Part shown: positions 1 to 7,816 of the stretch, piece by piece
Layout of the letters: the number at the start of each line of letters is the position of its first letter
Position numbering within the stretch: the stretch's first letter is position 1
Assembly (NCBI GenBank): GCA_033763355.1
Contig: JANRKT010000222.1
Location: 1 to 19,613 of the forward strand
Direction of reading: 5' to 3'
DNA length: 19,613 nucleotides
From: JANRKT01 sp033763355
Lineage (GTDB): Bacteria > Bacteroidota > Bacteroidia > Chitinophagales > Chitinophagaceae
Notes under the pieces: model-generated
Told to the model about the DNA's origin: nothing
The model's database searches: none
The model's input: the letters and a program-made list of their open reading frames with translations, nothing else
Position numbers and translations under genes: made by a program

Positions 1-1
1 T

Positions 2-871
2 GTACTGGTGCAGCTGTTTATCATTAATCTTTTTTTTCTGTTTCATAAAACGGGCATGAGTTTGTCTGCTTACCATTTTAAAAGCAGTTTTTTTATTGAC
101 CTGCAGCATTCGTGGCCTGCCAATATTCCATTGCCTTTGCCAAAATCATTTGTGGACGGGTTTGACCTGATACGATATGAAACCGAAACTTTTGACGGGG
201 CGCCGATGAATTACCTGCTGGGTGAACTGCGGTATAAACAGGGTTTCTGGAATTATTACTTTGTTTGCTGGTGGTATAAAACACCCGTATTTACATTGGT
301 GTTAAGTATGGCTGCGATGGTTTTTCTTTTAATCAAGCGGGAATCACGGAAAGCCACCTTGCTTTTCTGGGCGCTGCCTGCAATTGTTAGTTTCCTTTTT
401 TTAAGTTCATCGGCAATTCAAAACGGTTACCGTTATCTTTTACCTTTTCTTGTGTTGTCGTTGATTTTTTCAGGAGTATTTGTTTTTAAGATTTTTTCCA
501 GGACTTATAAACCTGTTGTTGCGGGATTGTTTGCAATTCCGGTTATCGTGGCTTTACTTTCTTTTCCCAATTATATTTCTTACACTAACATTTTCATCAG
601 CAACAAAGTAAAAGCATGGGAGTATTTTGCAGACAGCAACCTGAACTGGGGACAACGGCATAAAAAGATAAAATCATTTCTGCAGCAGCACCCGGGTTAT
701 ATTTTTGAACCTGAAAAACCTGTAACCGGTACCATTGTCGTTGATTTAAATAAACTGGCCGGGATATTTAATCCCGGAGAGTTCCGCTGGTTAAGGGAGA
801 ACTATAAACCGGTTGCTGTTTTTGATGAATGTTACCTGATATTCGAAGTAAAAACATTATTTGTGGAGTAA
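2..871 (+). CDS. GT-C membrane glycosyltransferase (family 39-like), 3' part
   Basis: The frame is open to the left edge, so the N-terminal part, which should hold the catalytic first loop, is outside the window; the first ATG at 8 is probably internal. The visible 287 residues alternate hydrophobic helices (about 90-108, 117-133, 141-160, 168-187) with soluble stretches. The string NGYRYLLPFL followed later by YFADSNLNWGQ is typical of the C-terminal half of ArnT/PMT-like integral membrane transferases, where a conserved RY-LP helix precedes a DSN(L)-WGQ segment. Such enzymes move sugars from polyprenyl-phosphate donors at the outer face of the inner membrane; acceptor and donor cannot be told from this piece. 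The next gene starts 19 bp downstream on the same strand, so the two may share a transcript. The family assignment is fairly firm; the specific reaction is unknown. Confidence 0.72.
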   Translation, partial: VLVQLFIINLFFLFHKTGMSLSAYHFKSSFFIDLQHSWPANIPLPLPKSFVDGFDLIRYETETFDGAPMNYLLGELRYKQGFWNYYFVCWWYKTPVFTLVLSMAAMVFLLIKRESRKATLLFWALPAIVSFLFLSSSAIQNGYRYLLPFLVLSLIFSGVFVFKIFSRTYKPVVAGLFAIPVIVALLSFPNYISYTNIFISNKVKAWEYFADSNLNWGQRHKKIKSFLQQHPGYIFEPEKPVTGTIVVDLNKLAGIFNPGEFRWLRENYKPVAVFDECYLIFEVKTLFVE

Positions 872-890
872 ATGTCTTTTGCCTGTAATT

Positions 891-1850
891 ATGAGTGCAC
901 GTAGATTCCTGTTGCCTTTGGTAGTTGTCTCCTTTGTCATTTTCAGCGGATGTAATAGCAGTATCCAAAGCGTAAATACCGGGATAAATTTAAATCAGGG
1001 GGTCTCGCCAGAAACATTAAACTTAATTTATGACGGTCCCGAAGGATTTACATTAGCGTATTTTCCCCGAACAATGATTATGGCGGCCCGAGCTAGCGAT
1101 TGTAAGATAATTGAATATGACAGCACGTCTGAAAGGCTTACGAAGAAAATCAGATTTGATAGGAAAGGAAATGTTATCAACGAAGAAAATATTTTCTTTC
1201 AATATTGGTTTGCGGGGACGATGAGGGGTAATTTTCAATATACTTATGATAGTTCTAACAGATTGGTAAAGATGCTGGGGGTTAATACTGAGGATAGCGA
1301 AGACAGCATAATGATAGTGTACTATTACAGGGATGGACTGCTTTATTCAGAGGATAAATATGAGTTTGCAAAAAAACTTAAGCCCGGAGCAGATCCGCAT
1401 TTGCCCGGGCGTGATGATTTTGAAAAATATGCTACCTGGAATAAACTTCAGACTTATAGATACTCACATAGTTCAGATAGTATCACTATTGAAACGATAT
1501 CCAGTGGAAAAGTAACGGGAAAAACGACATATCTTATTGGGCTTGATTCTTTGAACTGTTTGCAAACCGTTAAAGAGTATAGGGACACCTCACTTGTTGA
1601 AGTTGCTAATTATTTCTATGCTCCAGGCTGCATTATACGTGAGCTTAAGGGGAAAATGAATGATGGTGAAGAATACAGGTATAGCTCAAAAGCCTTAATC
1701 GATGAAAAAAAGCGGCAAACAGAAAAAATATCATTTGAAGATAATGCAGTGGGCAATAGTAGGATGATTGTTGCCTATAATGAAGATGGGACTATAAACA
1801 GCATTAAATATAATAATATTACCCAGGTATTCAAGTACACTTATTATTAA
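891..1850 (+). CDS. Predicted lipoprotein of unknown function
   Basis: From ATG 891 the product is 319 residues. It begins MSARRFLLPLVVVSFVIFSGC: a basic start, a hydrophobic core and an FSGC lipobox with the lipidation cysteine at residue 21, so it is probably exported and anchored by signal peptidase II. A TTG at 861 in the same frame would add ten residues and bury the signal peptide, so 891 is preferred. The mature part is polar, rich in Tyr, Asp and Ser, and contains segments such as YTYDSSNRLVK and YYRDGLLYSEDKYEF, which resemble the YD-type beta-strand repeats of Rhs-like proteins. That resemblance is loose and I do not name a family. It follows the glycosyltransferase by 19 bp, with no terminator between them. 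Confidence 0.7.
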   Translation: MSARRFLLPLVVVSFVIFSGCNSSIQSVNTGINLNQGVSPETLNLIYDGPEGFTLAYFPRTMIMAARASDCKIIEYDSTSERLTKKIRFDRKGNVINEENIFFQYWFAGTMRGNFQYTYDSSNRLVKMLGVNTEDSEDSIMIVYYYRDGLLYSEDKYEFAKKLKPGADPHLPGRDDFEKYATWNKLQTYRYSHSSDSITIETISSGKVTGKTTYLIGLDSLNCLQTVKEYRDTSLVEVANYFYAPGCIIRELKGKMNDGEEYRYSSKALIDEKKRQTEKISFEDNAVGNSRMIVAYNEDGTINSIKYNNITQVFKYTYY

Positions 1851-1895
1851 TCAGCATTAGCTACTGGATGTAGAATGAAGAGCCGATTTTTGTCT

Positions 1896-3263
1896 TCACT
1901 TCATCTCCGCAAAAAATTTATGAAAGTAAGGTATGGTTTCAATGCCTTTGTAAAAATTAAACAGGTCAAATTTTTCGTTGGGTGAATGAAGGTTGTCGCT
2001 GTCTAACCCAAAACCCATAAAAACAATTTTTATTCCCAGCTCTTTTTCAAATAATGAACAAATCGGTATGCTGCCTCCTCCGCGAACCGGAACAGGCGGT
2101 TTACCAAATGTAGCTTCAATGGCTTTTGCCGCTGCTTTATAAGCTTTGGAATCAATAGGCGTCATGTAAGGTTCGCCACCGTGGTGCTCCGTTGCTTTTA
2201 CAGTAACACCTGCCGGGGCAATGCTTTCAAAATGTTTCAAAAGTTTTTCAGTTATTTTTTTTGAAGACTGGTTGGGTACCAGCCTTGCAGAAATTTTTGC
2301 ATAAGCTTTGGAAGGCAACACGGTTTTGGCGCCTTCGCCGGTATAGCCACCCCAGATACCGTTTAATTCCAGGGTTGGCCTGATGCCTGTTCTTTCATTG
2401 GTTGTATATCCCTTTTCTCCCCACAGTTCTTTTACGCCAAGGTCTTTTTTGTATTCCTCTTCATTAAATGGCGCAGCAGCCATTAATTTCCGCTCGTCAG
2501 AAGTGGCTTCAACCACATCATCATAAAACCCGGGAATGGTAATGTGGTTGTTTTCGTTATGGCATGATGCAATCATCCTGGCAAGCATGGTAATGGGGTT
2601 GGCAACAGCGCCGCCATAAACGCCGCTGTGCAAATCACGGTTGGGGCCGGTAACTTCCACTTCAATATAACTTAGCCCACGTACACCAATATCAATGGAA
2701 GGGTTTTCCATGCTTATCATGGCTGTATCACTGATGAGTATAACATCAGCTTTAAGCAGTTCTTTATTGGATGAAACAAATTTTGCAAGGTTGGGCGAAC
2801 CCACTTCTTCTTCCCCCTCAATACAAAACTTGATATTGCATGCAAGGGAGTTTGTTTTTACCATCATCTCCAGCGCTTTTACATGCATATAAAACTGCCC
2901 TTTGTCATCGCATGAACCCCGTGCATAAATTTTACCGTCTTTTATTACGGGTTCAAAAGGCCCGCTGTGCCAGAGGTTAAGCGGGTCTGCAGGCTGCACA
3001 TCGTAATGGCCGTAAACCAGTACAACAGGTTTTGAAGGATCAATTATTTTTTCACCATAAACAACAGGGTGGCCGCCGGTTTGATAAACTGTTGCTTTAT
3101 CTGCCCCTGCCTCAAGTAATTTTTGTTTTACCGATTCCGCACATTTTACCATATCGGCTTTGTTTTCGCTGCGTGCACTTACAGAAGGGATGCGCAGCAG
3201 TTCCAGCAGCTCATTTAAAAAACGGTCTTTATTTTTTTCTTGGTATTCTTTCCATGCCTGCAT
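1896..3263 (-). CDS. M20-family metallodipeptidase (CNDP-like)
   Basis: The 455-residue product is a full-length M20 peptidase. Residues of a di-zinc site are visible: H86 and D88 in YGHYDVQPAD, D119 in RGSCDDKG, the catalytic glutamate within EGEEEVGS (151-152), D179 in ISDT, and H426 in DNLHSPNEKF. The lid/dimerisation domain sits between about 200 and 370 and includes DLHSGVYGG. The combination HYDVQP...EGEEEVGSP...DLHSG is typical of the carnosinase/CNDP-like dipeptidase branch rather than of ArgE or DapE. No signal peptide is seen, so it is probably cytosolic and hydrolyses dipeptides or short peptides; the exact substrate is not readable. It is read alone from the minus strand. A possible -7 element (TAAATTCG on the minus strand, 3292-3285) lies 21 bp before the ATG. 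Confidence 0.93.
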   Translation of the reverse strand: MQAWKEYQEKNKDRFLNELLELLRIPSVSARSENKADMVKCAESVKQKLLEAGADKATVYQTGGHPVVYGEKIIDPSKPVVLVYGHYDVQPADPLNLWHSGPFEPVIKDGKIYARGSCDDKGQFYMHVKALEMMVKTNSLACNIKFCIEGEEEVGSPNLAKFVSSNKELLKADVILISDTAMISMENPSIDIGVRGLSYIEVEVTGPNRDLHSGVYGGAVANPITMLARMIASCHNENNHITIPGFYDDVVEATSDERKLMAAAPFNEEEYKKDLGVKELWGEKGYTTNERTGIRPTLELNGIWGGYTGEGAKTVLPSKAYAKISARLVPNQSSKKITEKLLKHFESIAPAGVTVKATEHHGGEPYMTPIDSKAYKAAAKAIEATFGKPPVPVRGGGSIPICSLFEKELGIKIVFMGFGLDSDNLHSPNEKFDLFNFYKGIETIPYFHKFFAEMK

Positions 3264-3284
3264 AAGAATAAAAATTTTAAAAAA

Positions 3285-3292
3285 CGAATTTA
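3285..3292 (-). promoter_or_regulatory. Candidate -7 element of the M20 dipeptidase gene
   Basis: Read on the minus strand the sequence is TAAATTCG, which matches the Bacteroidota -7 consensus TAnnTTTG in seven of eight positions including both free positions. TTGTTG lies 14-17 nt further upstream, slightly closer than the usual -33 spacing. The predicted start of transcription would give a short leader of about 15-20 nt. Confidence 0.35.
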
Positions 3293-3372
3293 GGCGATTT
3301 TATTTTCAACAATGCTGTGCATAAAAAACAGAATTTAATCTTTATTAACAATGAACGGATATGATAAGCGTT

Positions 3373-3380
3373 TATATTTG
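3373..3380 (+). promoter_or_regulatory. Candidate -7 element (TATATTTG) facing the 3403-3455 hairpin
   Basis: TATATTTG is an exact TAnnTTTG match in a gap where no plus-strand gene follows. Transcription would start near 3386 and run directly into the hairpin at 3403-3455. No convincing TTTG is present about 20 nt upstream, so the -33 half is missing or degenerate. Confidence 0.3.
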
Positions 3381-3402
3381 CGCAGCGATTGCAAGCTATA
3401 TA

Positions 3403-3455
3403 TCAGCCTTTGTTGGTCTGACTACCTCTGAGTGGAAAGTTCCGGCAAAGGCTGA
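3403..3455 (+). ncRNA. Candidate structured RNA (14-bp hairpin)
   Basis: The arms TCAGCCTTTGTTGG (3403-3416) and CCGGCAAAGGCTGA (3442-3455) pair over 14 bp when read as plus-strand RNA, with two G-U pairs. On the minus strand the same two positions become C-A mismatches, which argues that the plus-strand transcript is the structured one. The 25-nt loop can form a further short helix (GACU with AGUU). There is no T-tract after either side, so it does not look like an intrinsic terminator. A TATATTTG promoter motif sits 22 bp upstream. I recognise no RNA family; it is placed between the end of the membrane-protein gene and the start of the dipeptidase gene. Confidence 0.33.
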
Positions 3456-3479
3456 GTCTATTATGAGGTACAGAGAAAT

Positions 3480-3998
3480 TTACATCATCTTTCGCGTTAT
3501 TACCAGCTTCATCCCAAACAGCAATACATATAAAAAAGCCAATGCAAGCAAAGAGAACTTTGAAAAAGCGAAAATAAAGGTAAGCAGGGCGCTGAAGCCG
3601 GTGTACACCTGGTGAACAGAAAAGAGCATTAATATATTTTCAAATACATCCAGCCAACCGGCTATAAAACTTCCGAATGCAAGAAATACTCCGGACTTTG
3701 AAGCAAAGCCCTGAAGGTGTACTGATATGCTTCCGCAAATGGAATAAAACAATAAACTGTAAAAAGGGATAAATAAAAAGTCAAGCAGGATATTGTTTTG
3801 TGCAGTATGCAAGAGTTTTTGTTCTTTCCAGTTGCTGATAATATGGGTTACTTCCGGAGAGGTTTTGGCAAATTCCAGTGATAAAATCCCCCTTGGAGAA
3901 ACGCCTGCAACAGTCAGCGCTTCACCCTGTATCCTCAACAAAAGAAAAATAAGGGCTGTCCCCGCCAGCAGAAAAAGGTGAATCCGGATATTAGCCAT
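3480..3998 (-). CDS. Small four-helix integral membrane protein, unknown function
   Basis: The product has 172 residues with four hydrophobic segments (about 6-22, 70-92, 102-120 and 132-166), and charged residues mostly at the ends and in the loop 28-66. Conserved-looking features are the first-loop string SPRGILSLEFA followed by a W in ISNWKEQ, and GWLDVFEN in the third helix. These suggest a widespread small bacterial membrane family that I cannot name. It lies 73 bp downstream of the LptF/LptG-like gene on the same strand and could be read from the same transcript. A TGTAA-N6-TTACA inverted repeat (4009-4024) lies just upstream of its ATG and may be regulatory or chance. Confidence 0.7.
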   Translation of the reverse strand: MANIRIHLFLLAGTALIFLLLRIQGEALTVAGVSPRGILSLEFAKTSPEVTHIISNWKEQKLLHTAQNNILLDFLFIPFYSLLFYSICGSISVHLQGFASKSGVFLAFGSFIAGWLDVFENILMLFSVHQVYTGFSALLTFIFAFSKFSLLALAFLYVLLFGMKLVITRKMM

Positions 3999-4071
3999 AA
4001 CAGGTTGCTGTAATTTTTTTTACAATTTCCATGGTAACAGACGAAGGAATTCCGCTTCAAGATAAGGGGAA

Positions 4072-5514
4072 TCAGCGGGACGTTTTATTATTTTTGATTA
4101 AAGGGTTTTTCAACCCACGGAAAAAGCGGAAATAGAATTCCTGGTTGAAAAGCTGTGAATCATGCATGGCTTTATAAGTTAAAAATATACCTATCGGTAC
4201 CAGTACGGCTGCAGAGAGCCATATGCCCTGCAACGGTGTCAGAAGGTCTTCTTTTACGAATTTTCCGCCAAACATATTCAGCAGGTGGAAGATAAGGAAG
4301 AAAATAACTGCAATTACAAGCGGCATACCCAATCCGCCTTTTCTTATAATGGAGCCAAGTGGTGCGCCAATTAAAAAAAGCACAATGCAGGCAAACGGTA
4401 AAGAAAATTTCTGGTGCCATTCAAACAAATGCCCCCTTAAATCTCCGCGGTTCCTTTTGTACTCCGCTTCGCATATTTCAACAGCGCCTTTTACCAGGCT
4501 GATTTTGTCCTGTGCCCTTGTATATACAAGCTGCTTCGCTGAGTCAGGGAGCGTTTCAAGATAAGTTTCAGCTTTTATTTTACCGCCAGGCGATGCTGCT
4601 TTCCAGCCACTGTCTATTAGTTTACCGAATTGAAAATAGGACATTACTTCACGGTTAATCCTTTTCACTATTCCTTCCGTCACCATTTTCTTCAGGGAAT
4701 CAGCTCCTTTCTGAAGTTGTTTAATATTCAGCATCTGGTGGCTGTTTTTAAAAGCGCTGTCGGGGGTTTTAAAAACTTCAAAGCCGCTCAGGTCAAATGA
4801 TTTTTTATAATCTTTAAAGCCGATGCGAATGTATTCAGTGTTGGTACTGTTATACGGGCCCCTTTCCTCGTAACGCCAGCCATCCTGCAAATAAAATTCA
4901 AGGAATTTTTTATCAGGGCTCATGCTCATCTTTCCCCTTTCGGCTATAATAATGTTATCCTGCAGGGAATACCTGTTTTCATAAATGATAATGTTGTGTA
5001 TGCTGCTGCCGTCTTTTTCCTTTTTACCGATTTTTATGGCATAGCCGGTTAGTTTGTCATAAAATATGCCTTCTTTAATATCAAATGCAGGTTTTGCCAC
5101 TCGTATGTCGTACAGCAATGTGGTGAACTTTAAGTTGGCGACCGGGATAATATAGTTGGAGAATAAAAATGAAAGTGAGGAAATGAAAGCCGTAACAACA
5201 AAAAGCGGCCGCATGAACCTGAGCAGCGGGATGCCTGAAGATTTAATAGCCACCAGTTCAAAACTTTCACCGAGGTTGCCAAACGTCATGATGGAAGAAA
5301 TAAGAACTGCGAGCGGCAATGCAAGCGGAACAGCCGTTGCCGTTACGTAGCCGGTTAGTTTAAACAATGTAAAAAAATCAAGCCCTTTGCCTACCAGGTC
5401 ATCAATGTATTTCCAGAAAAACTGCATCACCAGCACAAAAAGCGTAATGAAAAATGTAGCTATAAAAGGGCCGATAAAAGATTTCAATATGAGTTTGTCA
5501 AGTTTCTTCAGCAC
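4072..5514 (-). CDS. LptF/LptG (YjgP/YjgQ) family LPS-export permease
   Basis: The 480-residue protein has the layout of the permease half of the LptB2FG ABC transporter, which pulls LPS from the inner membrane to the Lpt bridge. Three N-terminal helices (about 12-34, 52-76, 97-121) are followed by a periplasmic beta-rich domain (about 130-370) and three C-terminal helices (about 372-460). The start MLKKLDKLILKSFIGPF and the segment AVLISSIMTFGNLGESFELVAIKSSGI, here split as in the family before the coupling helix, are characteristic. The C-terminal segment includes FSLPFACIVLFLIGAPLGSIIRKGG. I cannot decide between LptF and LptG, and Bacteroidota often have more than one such gene. The start is GTG at 5514, chosen because the family begins exactly there. 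The divergent gene at 5551 leaves only 36 bp between them. Confidence 0.9.
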   Translation of the reverse strand: MLKKLDKLILKSFIGPFIATFFITLFVLVMQFFWKYIDDLVGKGLDFFTLFKLTGYVTATAVPLALPLAVLISSIMTFGNLGESFELVAIKSSGIPLLRFMRPLFVVTAFISSLSFLFSNYIIPVANLKFTTLLYDIRVAKPAFDIKEGIFYDKLTGYAIKIGKKEKDGSSIHNIIIYENRYSLQDNIIIAERGKMSMSPDKKFLEFYLQDGWRYEERGPYNSTNTEYIRIGFKDYKKSFDLSGFEVFKTPDSAFKNSHQMLNIKQLQKGADSLKKMVTEGIVKRINREVMSYFQFGKLIDSGWKAASPGGKIKAETYLETLPDSAKQLVYTRAQDKISLVKGAVEICEAEYKRNRGDLRGHLFEWHQKFSLPFACIVLFLIGAPLGSIIRKGGLGMPLVIAVIFFLIFHLLNMFGGKFVKEDLLTPLQGIWLSAAVLVPIGIFLTYKAMHDSQLFNQEFYFRFFRGLKNPLIKNNKTSR

Positions 5515-5550
5515 GTTGGAAGCAAATGGAATGAATAATACCTTTAAAGC

Positions 5551-6177
5551 ATGAATAATGCAAAAATACAGCTTTCGCCATACGAACTTGAACTGGTTAC
5601 AAATGCTGATGTGATTTTAACAAAGAACAGCATTATTGCAAAAGTGTATGAACTTTTTGGCCATCTTGCAGCAAAAATGAAAAGGCAAATACATGGTAAC
5701 CCGGCCGGATTTGATAAAGAAGTAAGTGATATTTCTCCCAAAATATCAAAAGGGGAAAATTATATGGGCCTGCCTTACGTAATGCTCGATTATCCCCGCT
5801 ATTTTGAAAAAGAAAATATCCTTGCTGTACGCACCATGTTCTGGTGGGGCAATTTTTTTAGTGTTGGCCTTCATTTAAAGGGAAAATATAAACTGCACTG
5901 TGAAGAAGCTATAAAGAATGGTTACAGTTTATTGAAACAGAACAACTGTCATATCAGCATTTCAGCAGATGAATGGCAGCATCATTTCGGGCCAGATAAT
6001 TATGTTTCTGTTCATTCGCTGGAGAGTGAACAATTTAATGATGTTATCACTGCGAAGGATTTTATAAAAATCGCTTCGATGTTACCTGTGGCGCAATGGG
6101 GCAATGCGGAAAAATTTATCCTGGATAATTTTACCAGATTTGTCAAATTTCCAAAACGTCAGTTTCCCAAACGATGA
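5551..6177 (+). CDS. Conserved hypothetical protein, cytosolic
   Basis: The product has 208 residues with no signal peptide or membrane helix. An N-terminal helical part (residues 10-60) is followed by a mixed alpha/beta region containing ENYMGLPYVMLDYPRYF and AVRTMFWWGNFFSVGLHLKG, which look strongly conserved and are familiar from unnamed Bacteroidota proteins. I know of no function. The ATG is followed by Asn-Asn and is only 36 bp from the start of the divergent LptF/LptG-like gene, so both promoters must overlap. The 3' end overlaps the convergent START-domain gene by 19 bp, so transcription from the two sides collides. Coding potential is clear from the long open frame and composition. 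Confidence 0.75.
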   Translation: MNNAKIQLSPYELELVTNADVILTKNSIIAKVYELFGHLAAKMKRQIHGNPAGFDKEVSDISPKISKGENYMGLPYVMLDYPRYFEKENILAVRTMFWWGNFFSVGLHLKGKYKLHCEEAIKNGYSLLKQNNCHISISADEWQHHFGPDNYVSVHSLESEQFNDVITAKDFIKIASMLPVAQWGNAEKFILDNFTRFVKFPKRQFPKR

Positions 6178-6536
6178 AACAGTTCATTTACCTGGAAATC
6201 CCATAACCTTTTCTGGTCGGTAACTTCCCTTTTTTCCGCAAAATCTTTAATGGTAAGGATAGTCAGGTTGGTAACTTCTGATTTCTCGATCCGGAATTCA
6301 AAGAATTCATCTTTGGGGGCGTTCATCCATCTGAAGCGTATAAACTTGTCTTCTTCTGTTTCCAGAACTTCAGCCCTGTCAGTTGAACCGTTCCATGTAA
6401 AACTAAAAACGTGGTCCCTTTCATCTACCTTATCCGCAAACCATTCCTGCAGGCCGGCCGGTGTTGATAAAAATTCATACAAAATTCCGGGTGAGCACCT
6501 CACAGGATATTCGAGCGTGTACAACTGTTTACTCAT
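6159..6536 (-). CDS. START-like (AHSA1/SRPBCC) domain protein
   Basis: This 125-residue single-domain protein matches the Bacteroidota START-like AHSA1 group: an N-terminal strand KQLYTLEYPVRCSPGILYEFLSTPAG with the following LQEWFADKV helix, then strands FSFTWNGSTDRAEVLE and FIRFRWMNAP, and a C-terminal helix ending WDFQVNELFHRLGN. Proteins of this fold form a hydrophobic ligand cavity or bind Hsp90-type chaperones; no ligand can be assigned here. It is read alone, away from rpoD. A possible promoter on the minus strand consists of TTTG, an 18-nt spacer and TATAATTG (6598-6591). Its 3' end overlaps the convergent hypothetical gene by 19 bp. Confidence 0.82.
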   Translation of the reverse strand: MSKQLYTLEYPVRCSPGILYEFLSTPAGLQEWFADKVDERDHVFSFTWNGSTDRAEVLETEEDKFIRFRWMNAPKDEFFEFRIEKSEVTNLTILTIKDFAEKREVTDQKRLWDFQVNELFHRLGN

Positions 6537-6859
6537 CTCTTCTTTTTCTATTAATCAGCACGTTATAAAATCAATTTATCTGTACTGATGCAATTATAGA
6601 AAAATATCAATACCATCAAAATATTTTTGAAGATAAATTTTTGTTGTTATGGCTGAATCGGTCATTTCAGCCTGCAGACAGCAGTAATTTCTTTGCACTC
6701 AGATTCTTACCCCGGAAATTTATTTTTGCACATTATGTGGATTTCTTTTAAATTGCCAGAATCTGTAATATTTTGTTCCTTAAACCGTTTATTATTACGA
6801 CAATCCGTACTTAACCCGACGGCCTCTTAAACCCTTTAAACCAGCCTTTGCATATGAGT
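6537..6859. other. 323-bp divergent intergenic region upstream of rpoD
   Basis: The gap is AT-rich and has no credible coding frame. It must hold the promoters of rpoD (plus) and of the START-domain gene (minus). On the plus strand TATTTTTG occurs twice as an exact -7 match, at 6622-6629 and 6721-6728. On the minus strand TATAATTG (6598-6591) with TTTG 18 nt upstream is a one-mismatch candidate. No RNA gene, strong hairpin or repeat was seen. Confidence 0.6.
6721..6728 (+). promoter_or_regulatory. Candidate rpoD -7 element (TATTTTTG)
   Basis: TATTTTTG is an exact TAnnTTTG match. A TTTG at 6692-6695 lies 25 nt upstream, longer than the usual 19-21 nt. If used, the rpoD leader would be about 125 nt. 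A second exact copy at 6622-6629 would give a leader over 220 nt, so more than one promoter is possible. Confidence 0.35.
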
Positions 6860-7729
6860 ATGCGTCAACTCAAAATCACGAAATCAATTACGAATCGTGA
6901 ATCGCAAAGCCTTGAGAAATACCTCCAGGAAATCGGCAAAGTAGAACTTATCACACCCGAAGAAGAGGTACAGCTTGCAATCCGCATCAAACAAGGCGAT
7001 CAAAAAGCACTTGACCGCCTCACCAAAGCCAACCTGCGTTTTGTAGTTTCGGTTTCCAAGCAGTACCAGAACCAGGGCCTCTCACTCCCCGACCTGATTA
7101 ACGAAGGTAACCTCGGCTTGATTAAAGCAGCACAACGTTTCGATGAAACCCGCGGTTTCAAATTTATTTCCTACGCAGTTTGGTGGATACGCCAGAGTAT
7201 CCTTCAGGCATTGGCTGAACAATCAAGGATTGTTCGCCTGCCATTGAACAAGGTAGGCCTTACCAACCGCATCAACAAAGCTTATCAGCAACTGGAGCAG
7301 GAATTTGAAAGAGAACCTTCCCCGGAAGAACTTGCTGAGATGCTGGAAATAGAAACAGAAGAGGTGGCAGCCACACTTGGTATTGCAGCCCGCCATGTAA
7401 GCATGGATTCACCCTTATCTGAAGGCGAAGAAAACACGCTTGTTGATGTGCTGGAAAACCCCAATGCTGAAAGTGCAGACGAAGCCATTGACCACAAGGA
7501 ATCACTTAAAATGGAAATTGAAAGGTCATTAAATGCGCTTACTGAACGCCAGCAGGATGTCATCCGCTTTTTCTTTGGCATTGGTGTTGACCATCCCATG
7601 AGCCTTGAAGACATCGGCGACAGGTTTAACCTTACCCGTGAAAGGGTACGCCAGATCAAGGACAAGGCCATTACCAAGCTGCGTACCACTTCCCGTTGTA
7701 AGATGCTGAGAAGTTATCTCGGAACATAA
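6860..7729 (+). CDS. rpoD: Primary sigma factor RpoD/SigA, Bacteroidota type
   Basis: This is the vegetative sigma factor that directs core RNA polymerase to TAnnTTTG promoters. From ATG 6860 it has 289 residues and starts MRQLKITKSITNRES, exactly the start known for the Bacteroidota protein. In-frame ATG 6854 and TTG 6848 would add two or four residues. It lacks region 1.1 and the long non-conserved insert of proteobacterial RpoD. Region 1.2 covers about 16-50. Region 2 (about 52-122) includes DLINEGNLGLIKAAQRFD and the -10-binding string SYAVWWIRQSI. Region 3 follows at about 130-210. Region 4 (about 225-289) holds the helix-turn-helix SLEDIGDRFNLTRERVRQI. It is monocistronic by the look of the strong terminator at 7767-7802. 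Confidence 0.97.
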   Translation: MRQLKITKSITNRESQSLEKYLQEIGKVELITPEEEVQLAIRIKQGDQKALDRLTKANLRFVVSVSKQYQNQGLSLPDLINEGNLGLIKAAQRFDETRGFKFISYAVWWIRQSILQALAEQSRIVRLPLNKVGLTNRINKAYQQLEQEFEREPSPEELAEMLEIETEEVAATLGIAARHVSMDSPLSEGEENTLVDVLENPNAESADEAIDHKESLKMEIERSLNALTERQQDVIRFFFGIGVDHPMSLEDIGDRFNLTRERVRQIKDKAITKLRTTSRCKMLRSYLGT

Positions 7730-7747
7730 ATTTCCCCGCAAATCATT

Positions 7748-7755
7748 TACTTTTG
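7748..7755 (+). promoter_or_regulatory. Candidate ffh -7 element (TACTTTTG)
   Basis: TACTTTTG is an exact TAnnTTTG match 19 bp after the rpoD stop and 61 bp before the ffh ATG. No clear TTTG is found about 20 nt upstream. It lies upstream of the rpoD terminator, so a transcript from here would carry that hairpin in its leader. Confidence 0.35.
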
Positions 7756-7766
7756 CAATTCATTTT

Positions 7767-7802
7767 ACAGTGAACATTCAATATGTTCACTGTTTCTTTT
7801 TT
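7767..7802 (+). terminator. Intrinsic terminator after rpoD
   Basis: The arms ACAGTGAACAT (7767-7777) and ATGTTCACTGT (7783-7793) form a perfect 11-bp stem with a 5-nt loop. They are followed directly by the T-rich tract TTTCTTTTTT. It is oriented to stop plus-strand transcription from rpoD, 14 bp before the ffh start. Confidence 0.82.
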
Positions 7803-7816
7803 GAAAATATACGTGC

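Noticed and set aside
1876..1898. TGAAGA/TCTTCA inverted repeat between the lipoprotein and dipeptidase genes
   Set aside because: It has only six base pairs with an 11-base loop and no proper T-tract after it. Too weak to call a terminator.
3361..3615. 84-codon plus-strand open frame over the hairpin and the 3' end of the membrane-protein gene
   Set aside because: Half of it is antisense to a clear gene and the rest is the hairpin region. The peptide has no family-like features.
7285..7689. 134-codon minus-strand open frame inside rpoD
   Set aside because: It is a Ser-rich shadow of the sigma-factor gene, whose own frame is fully conserved.
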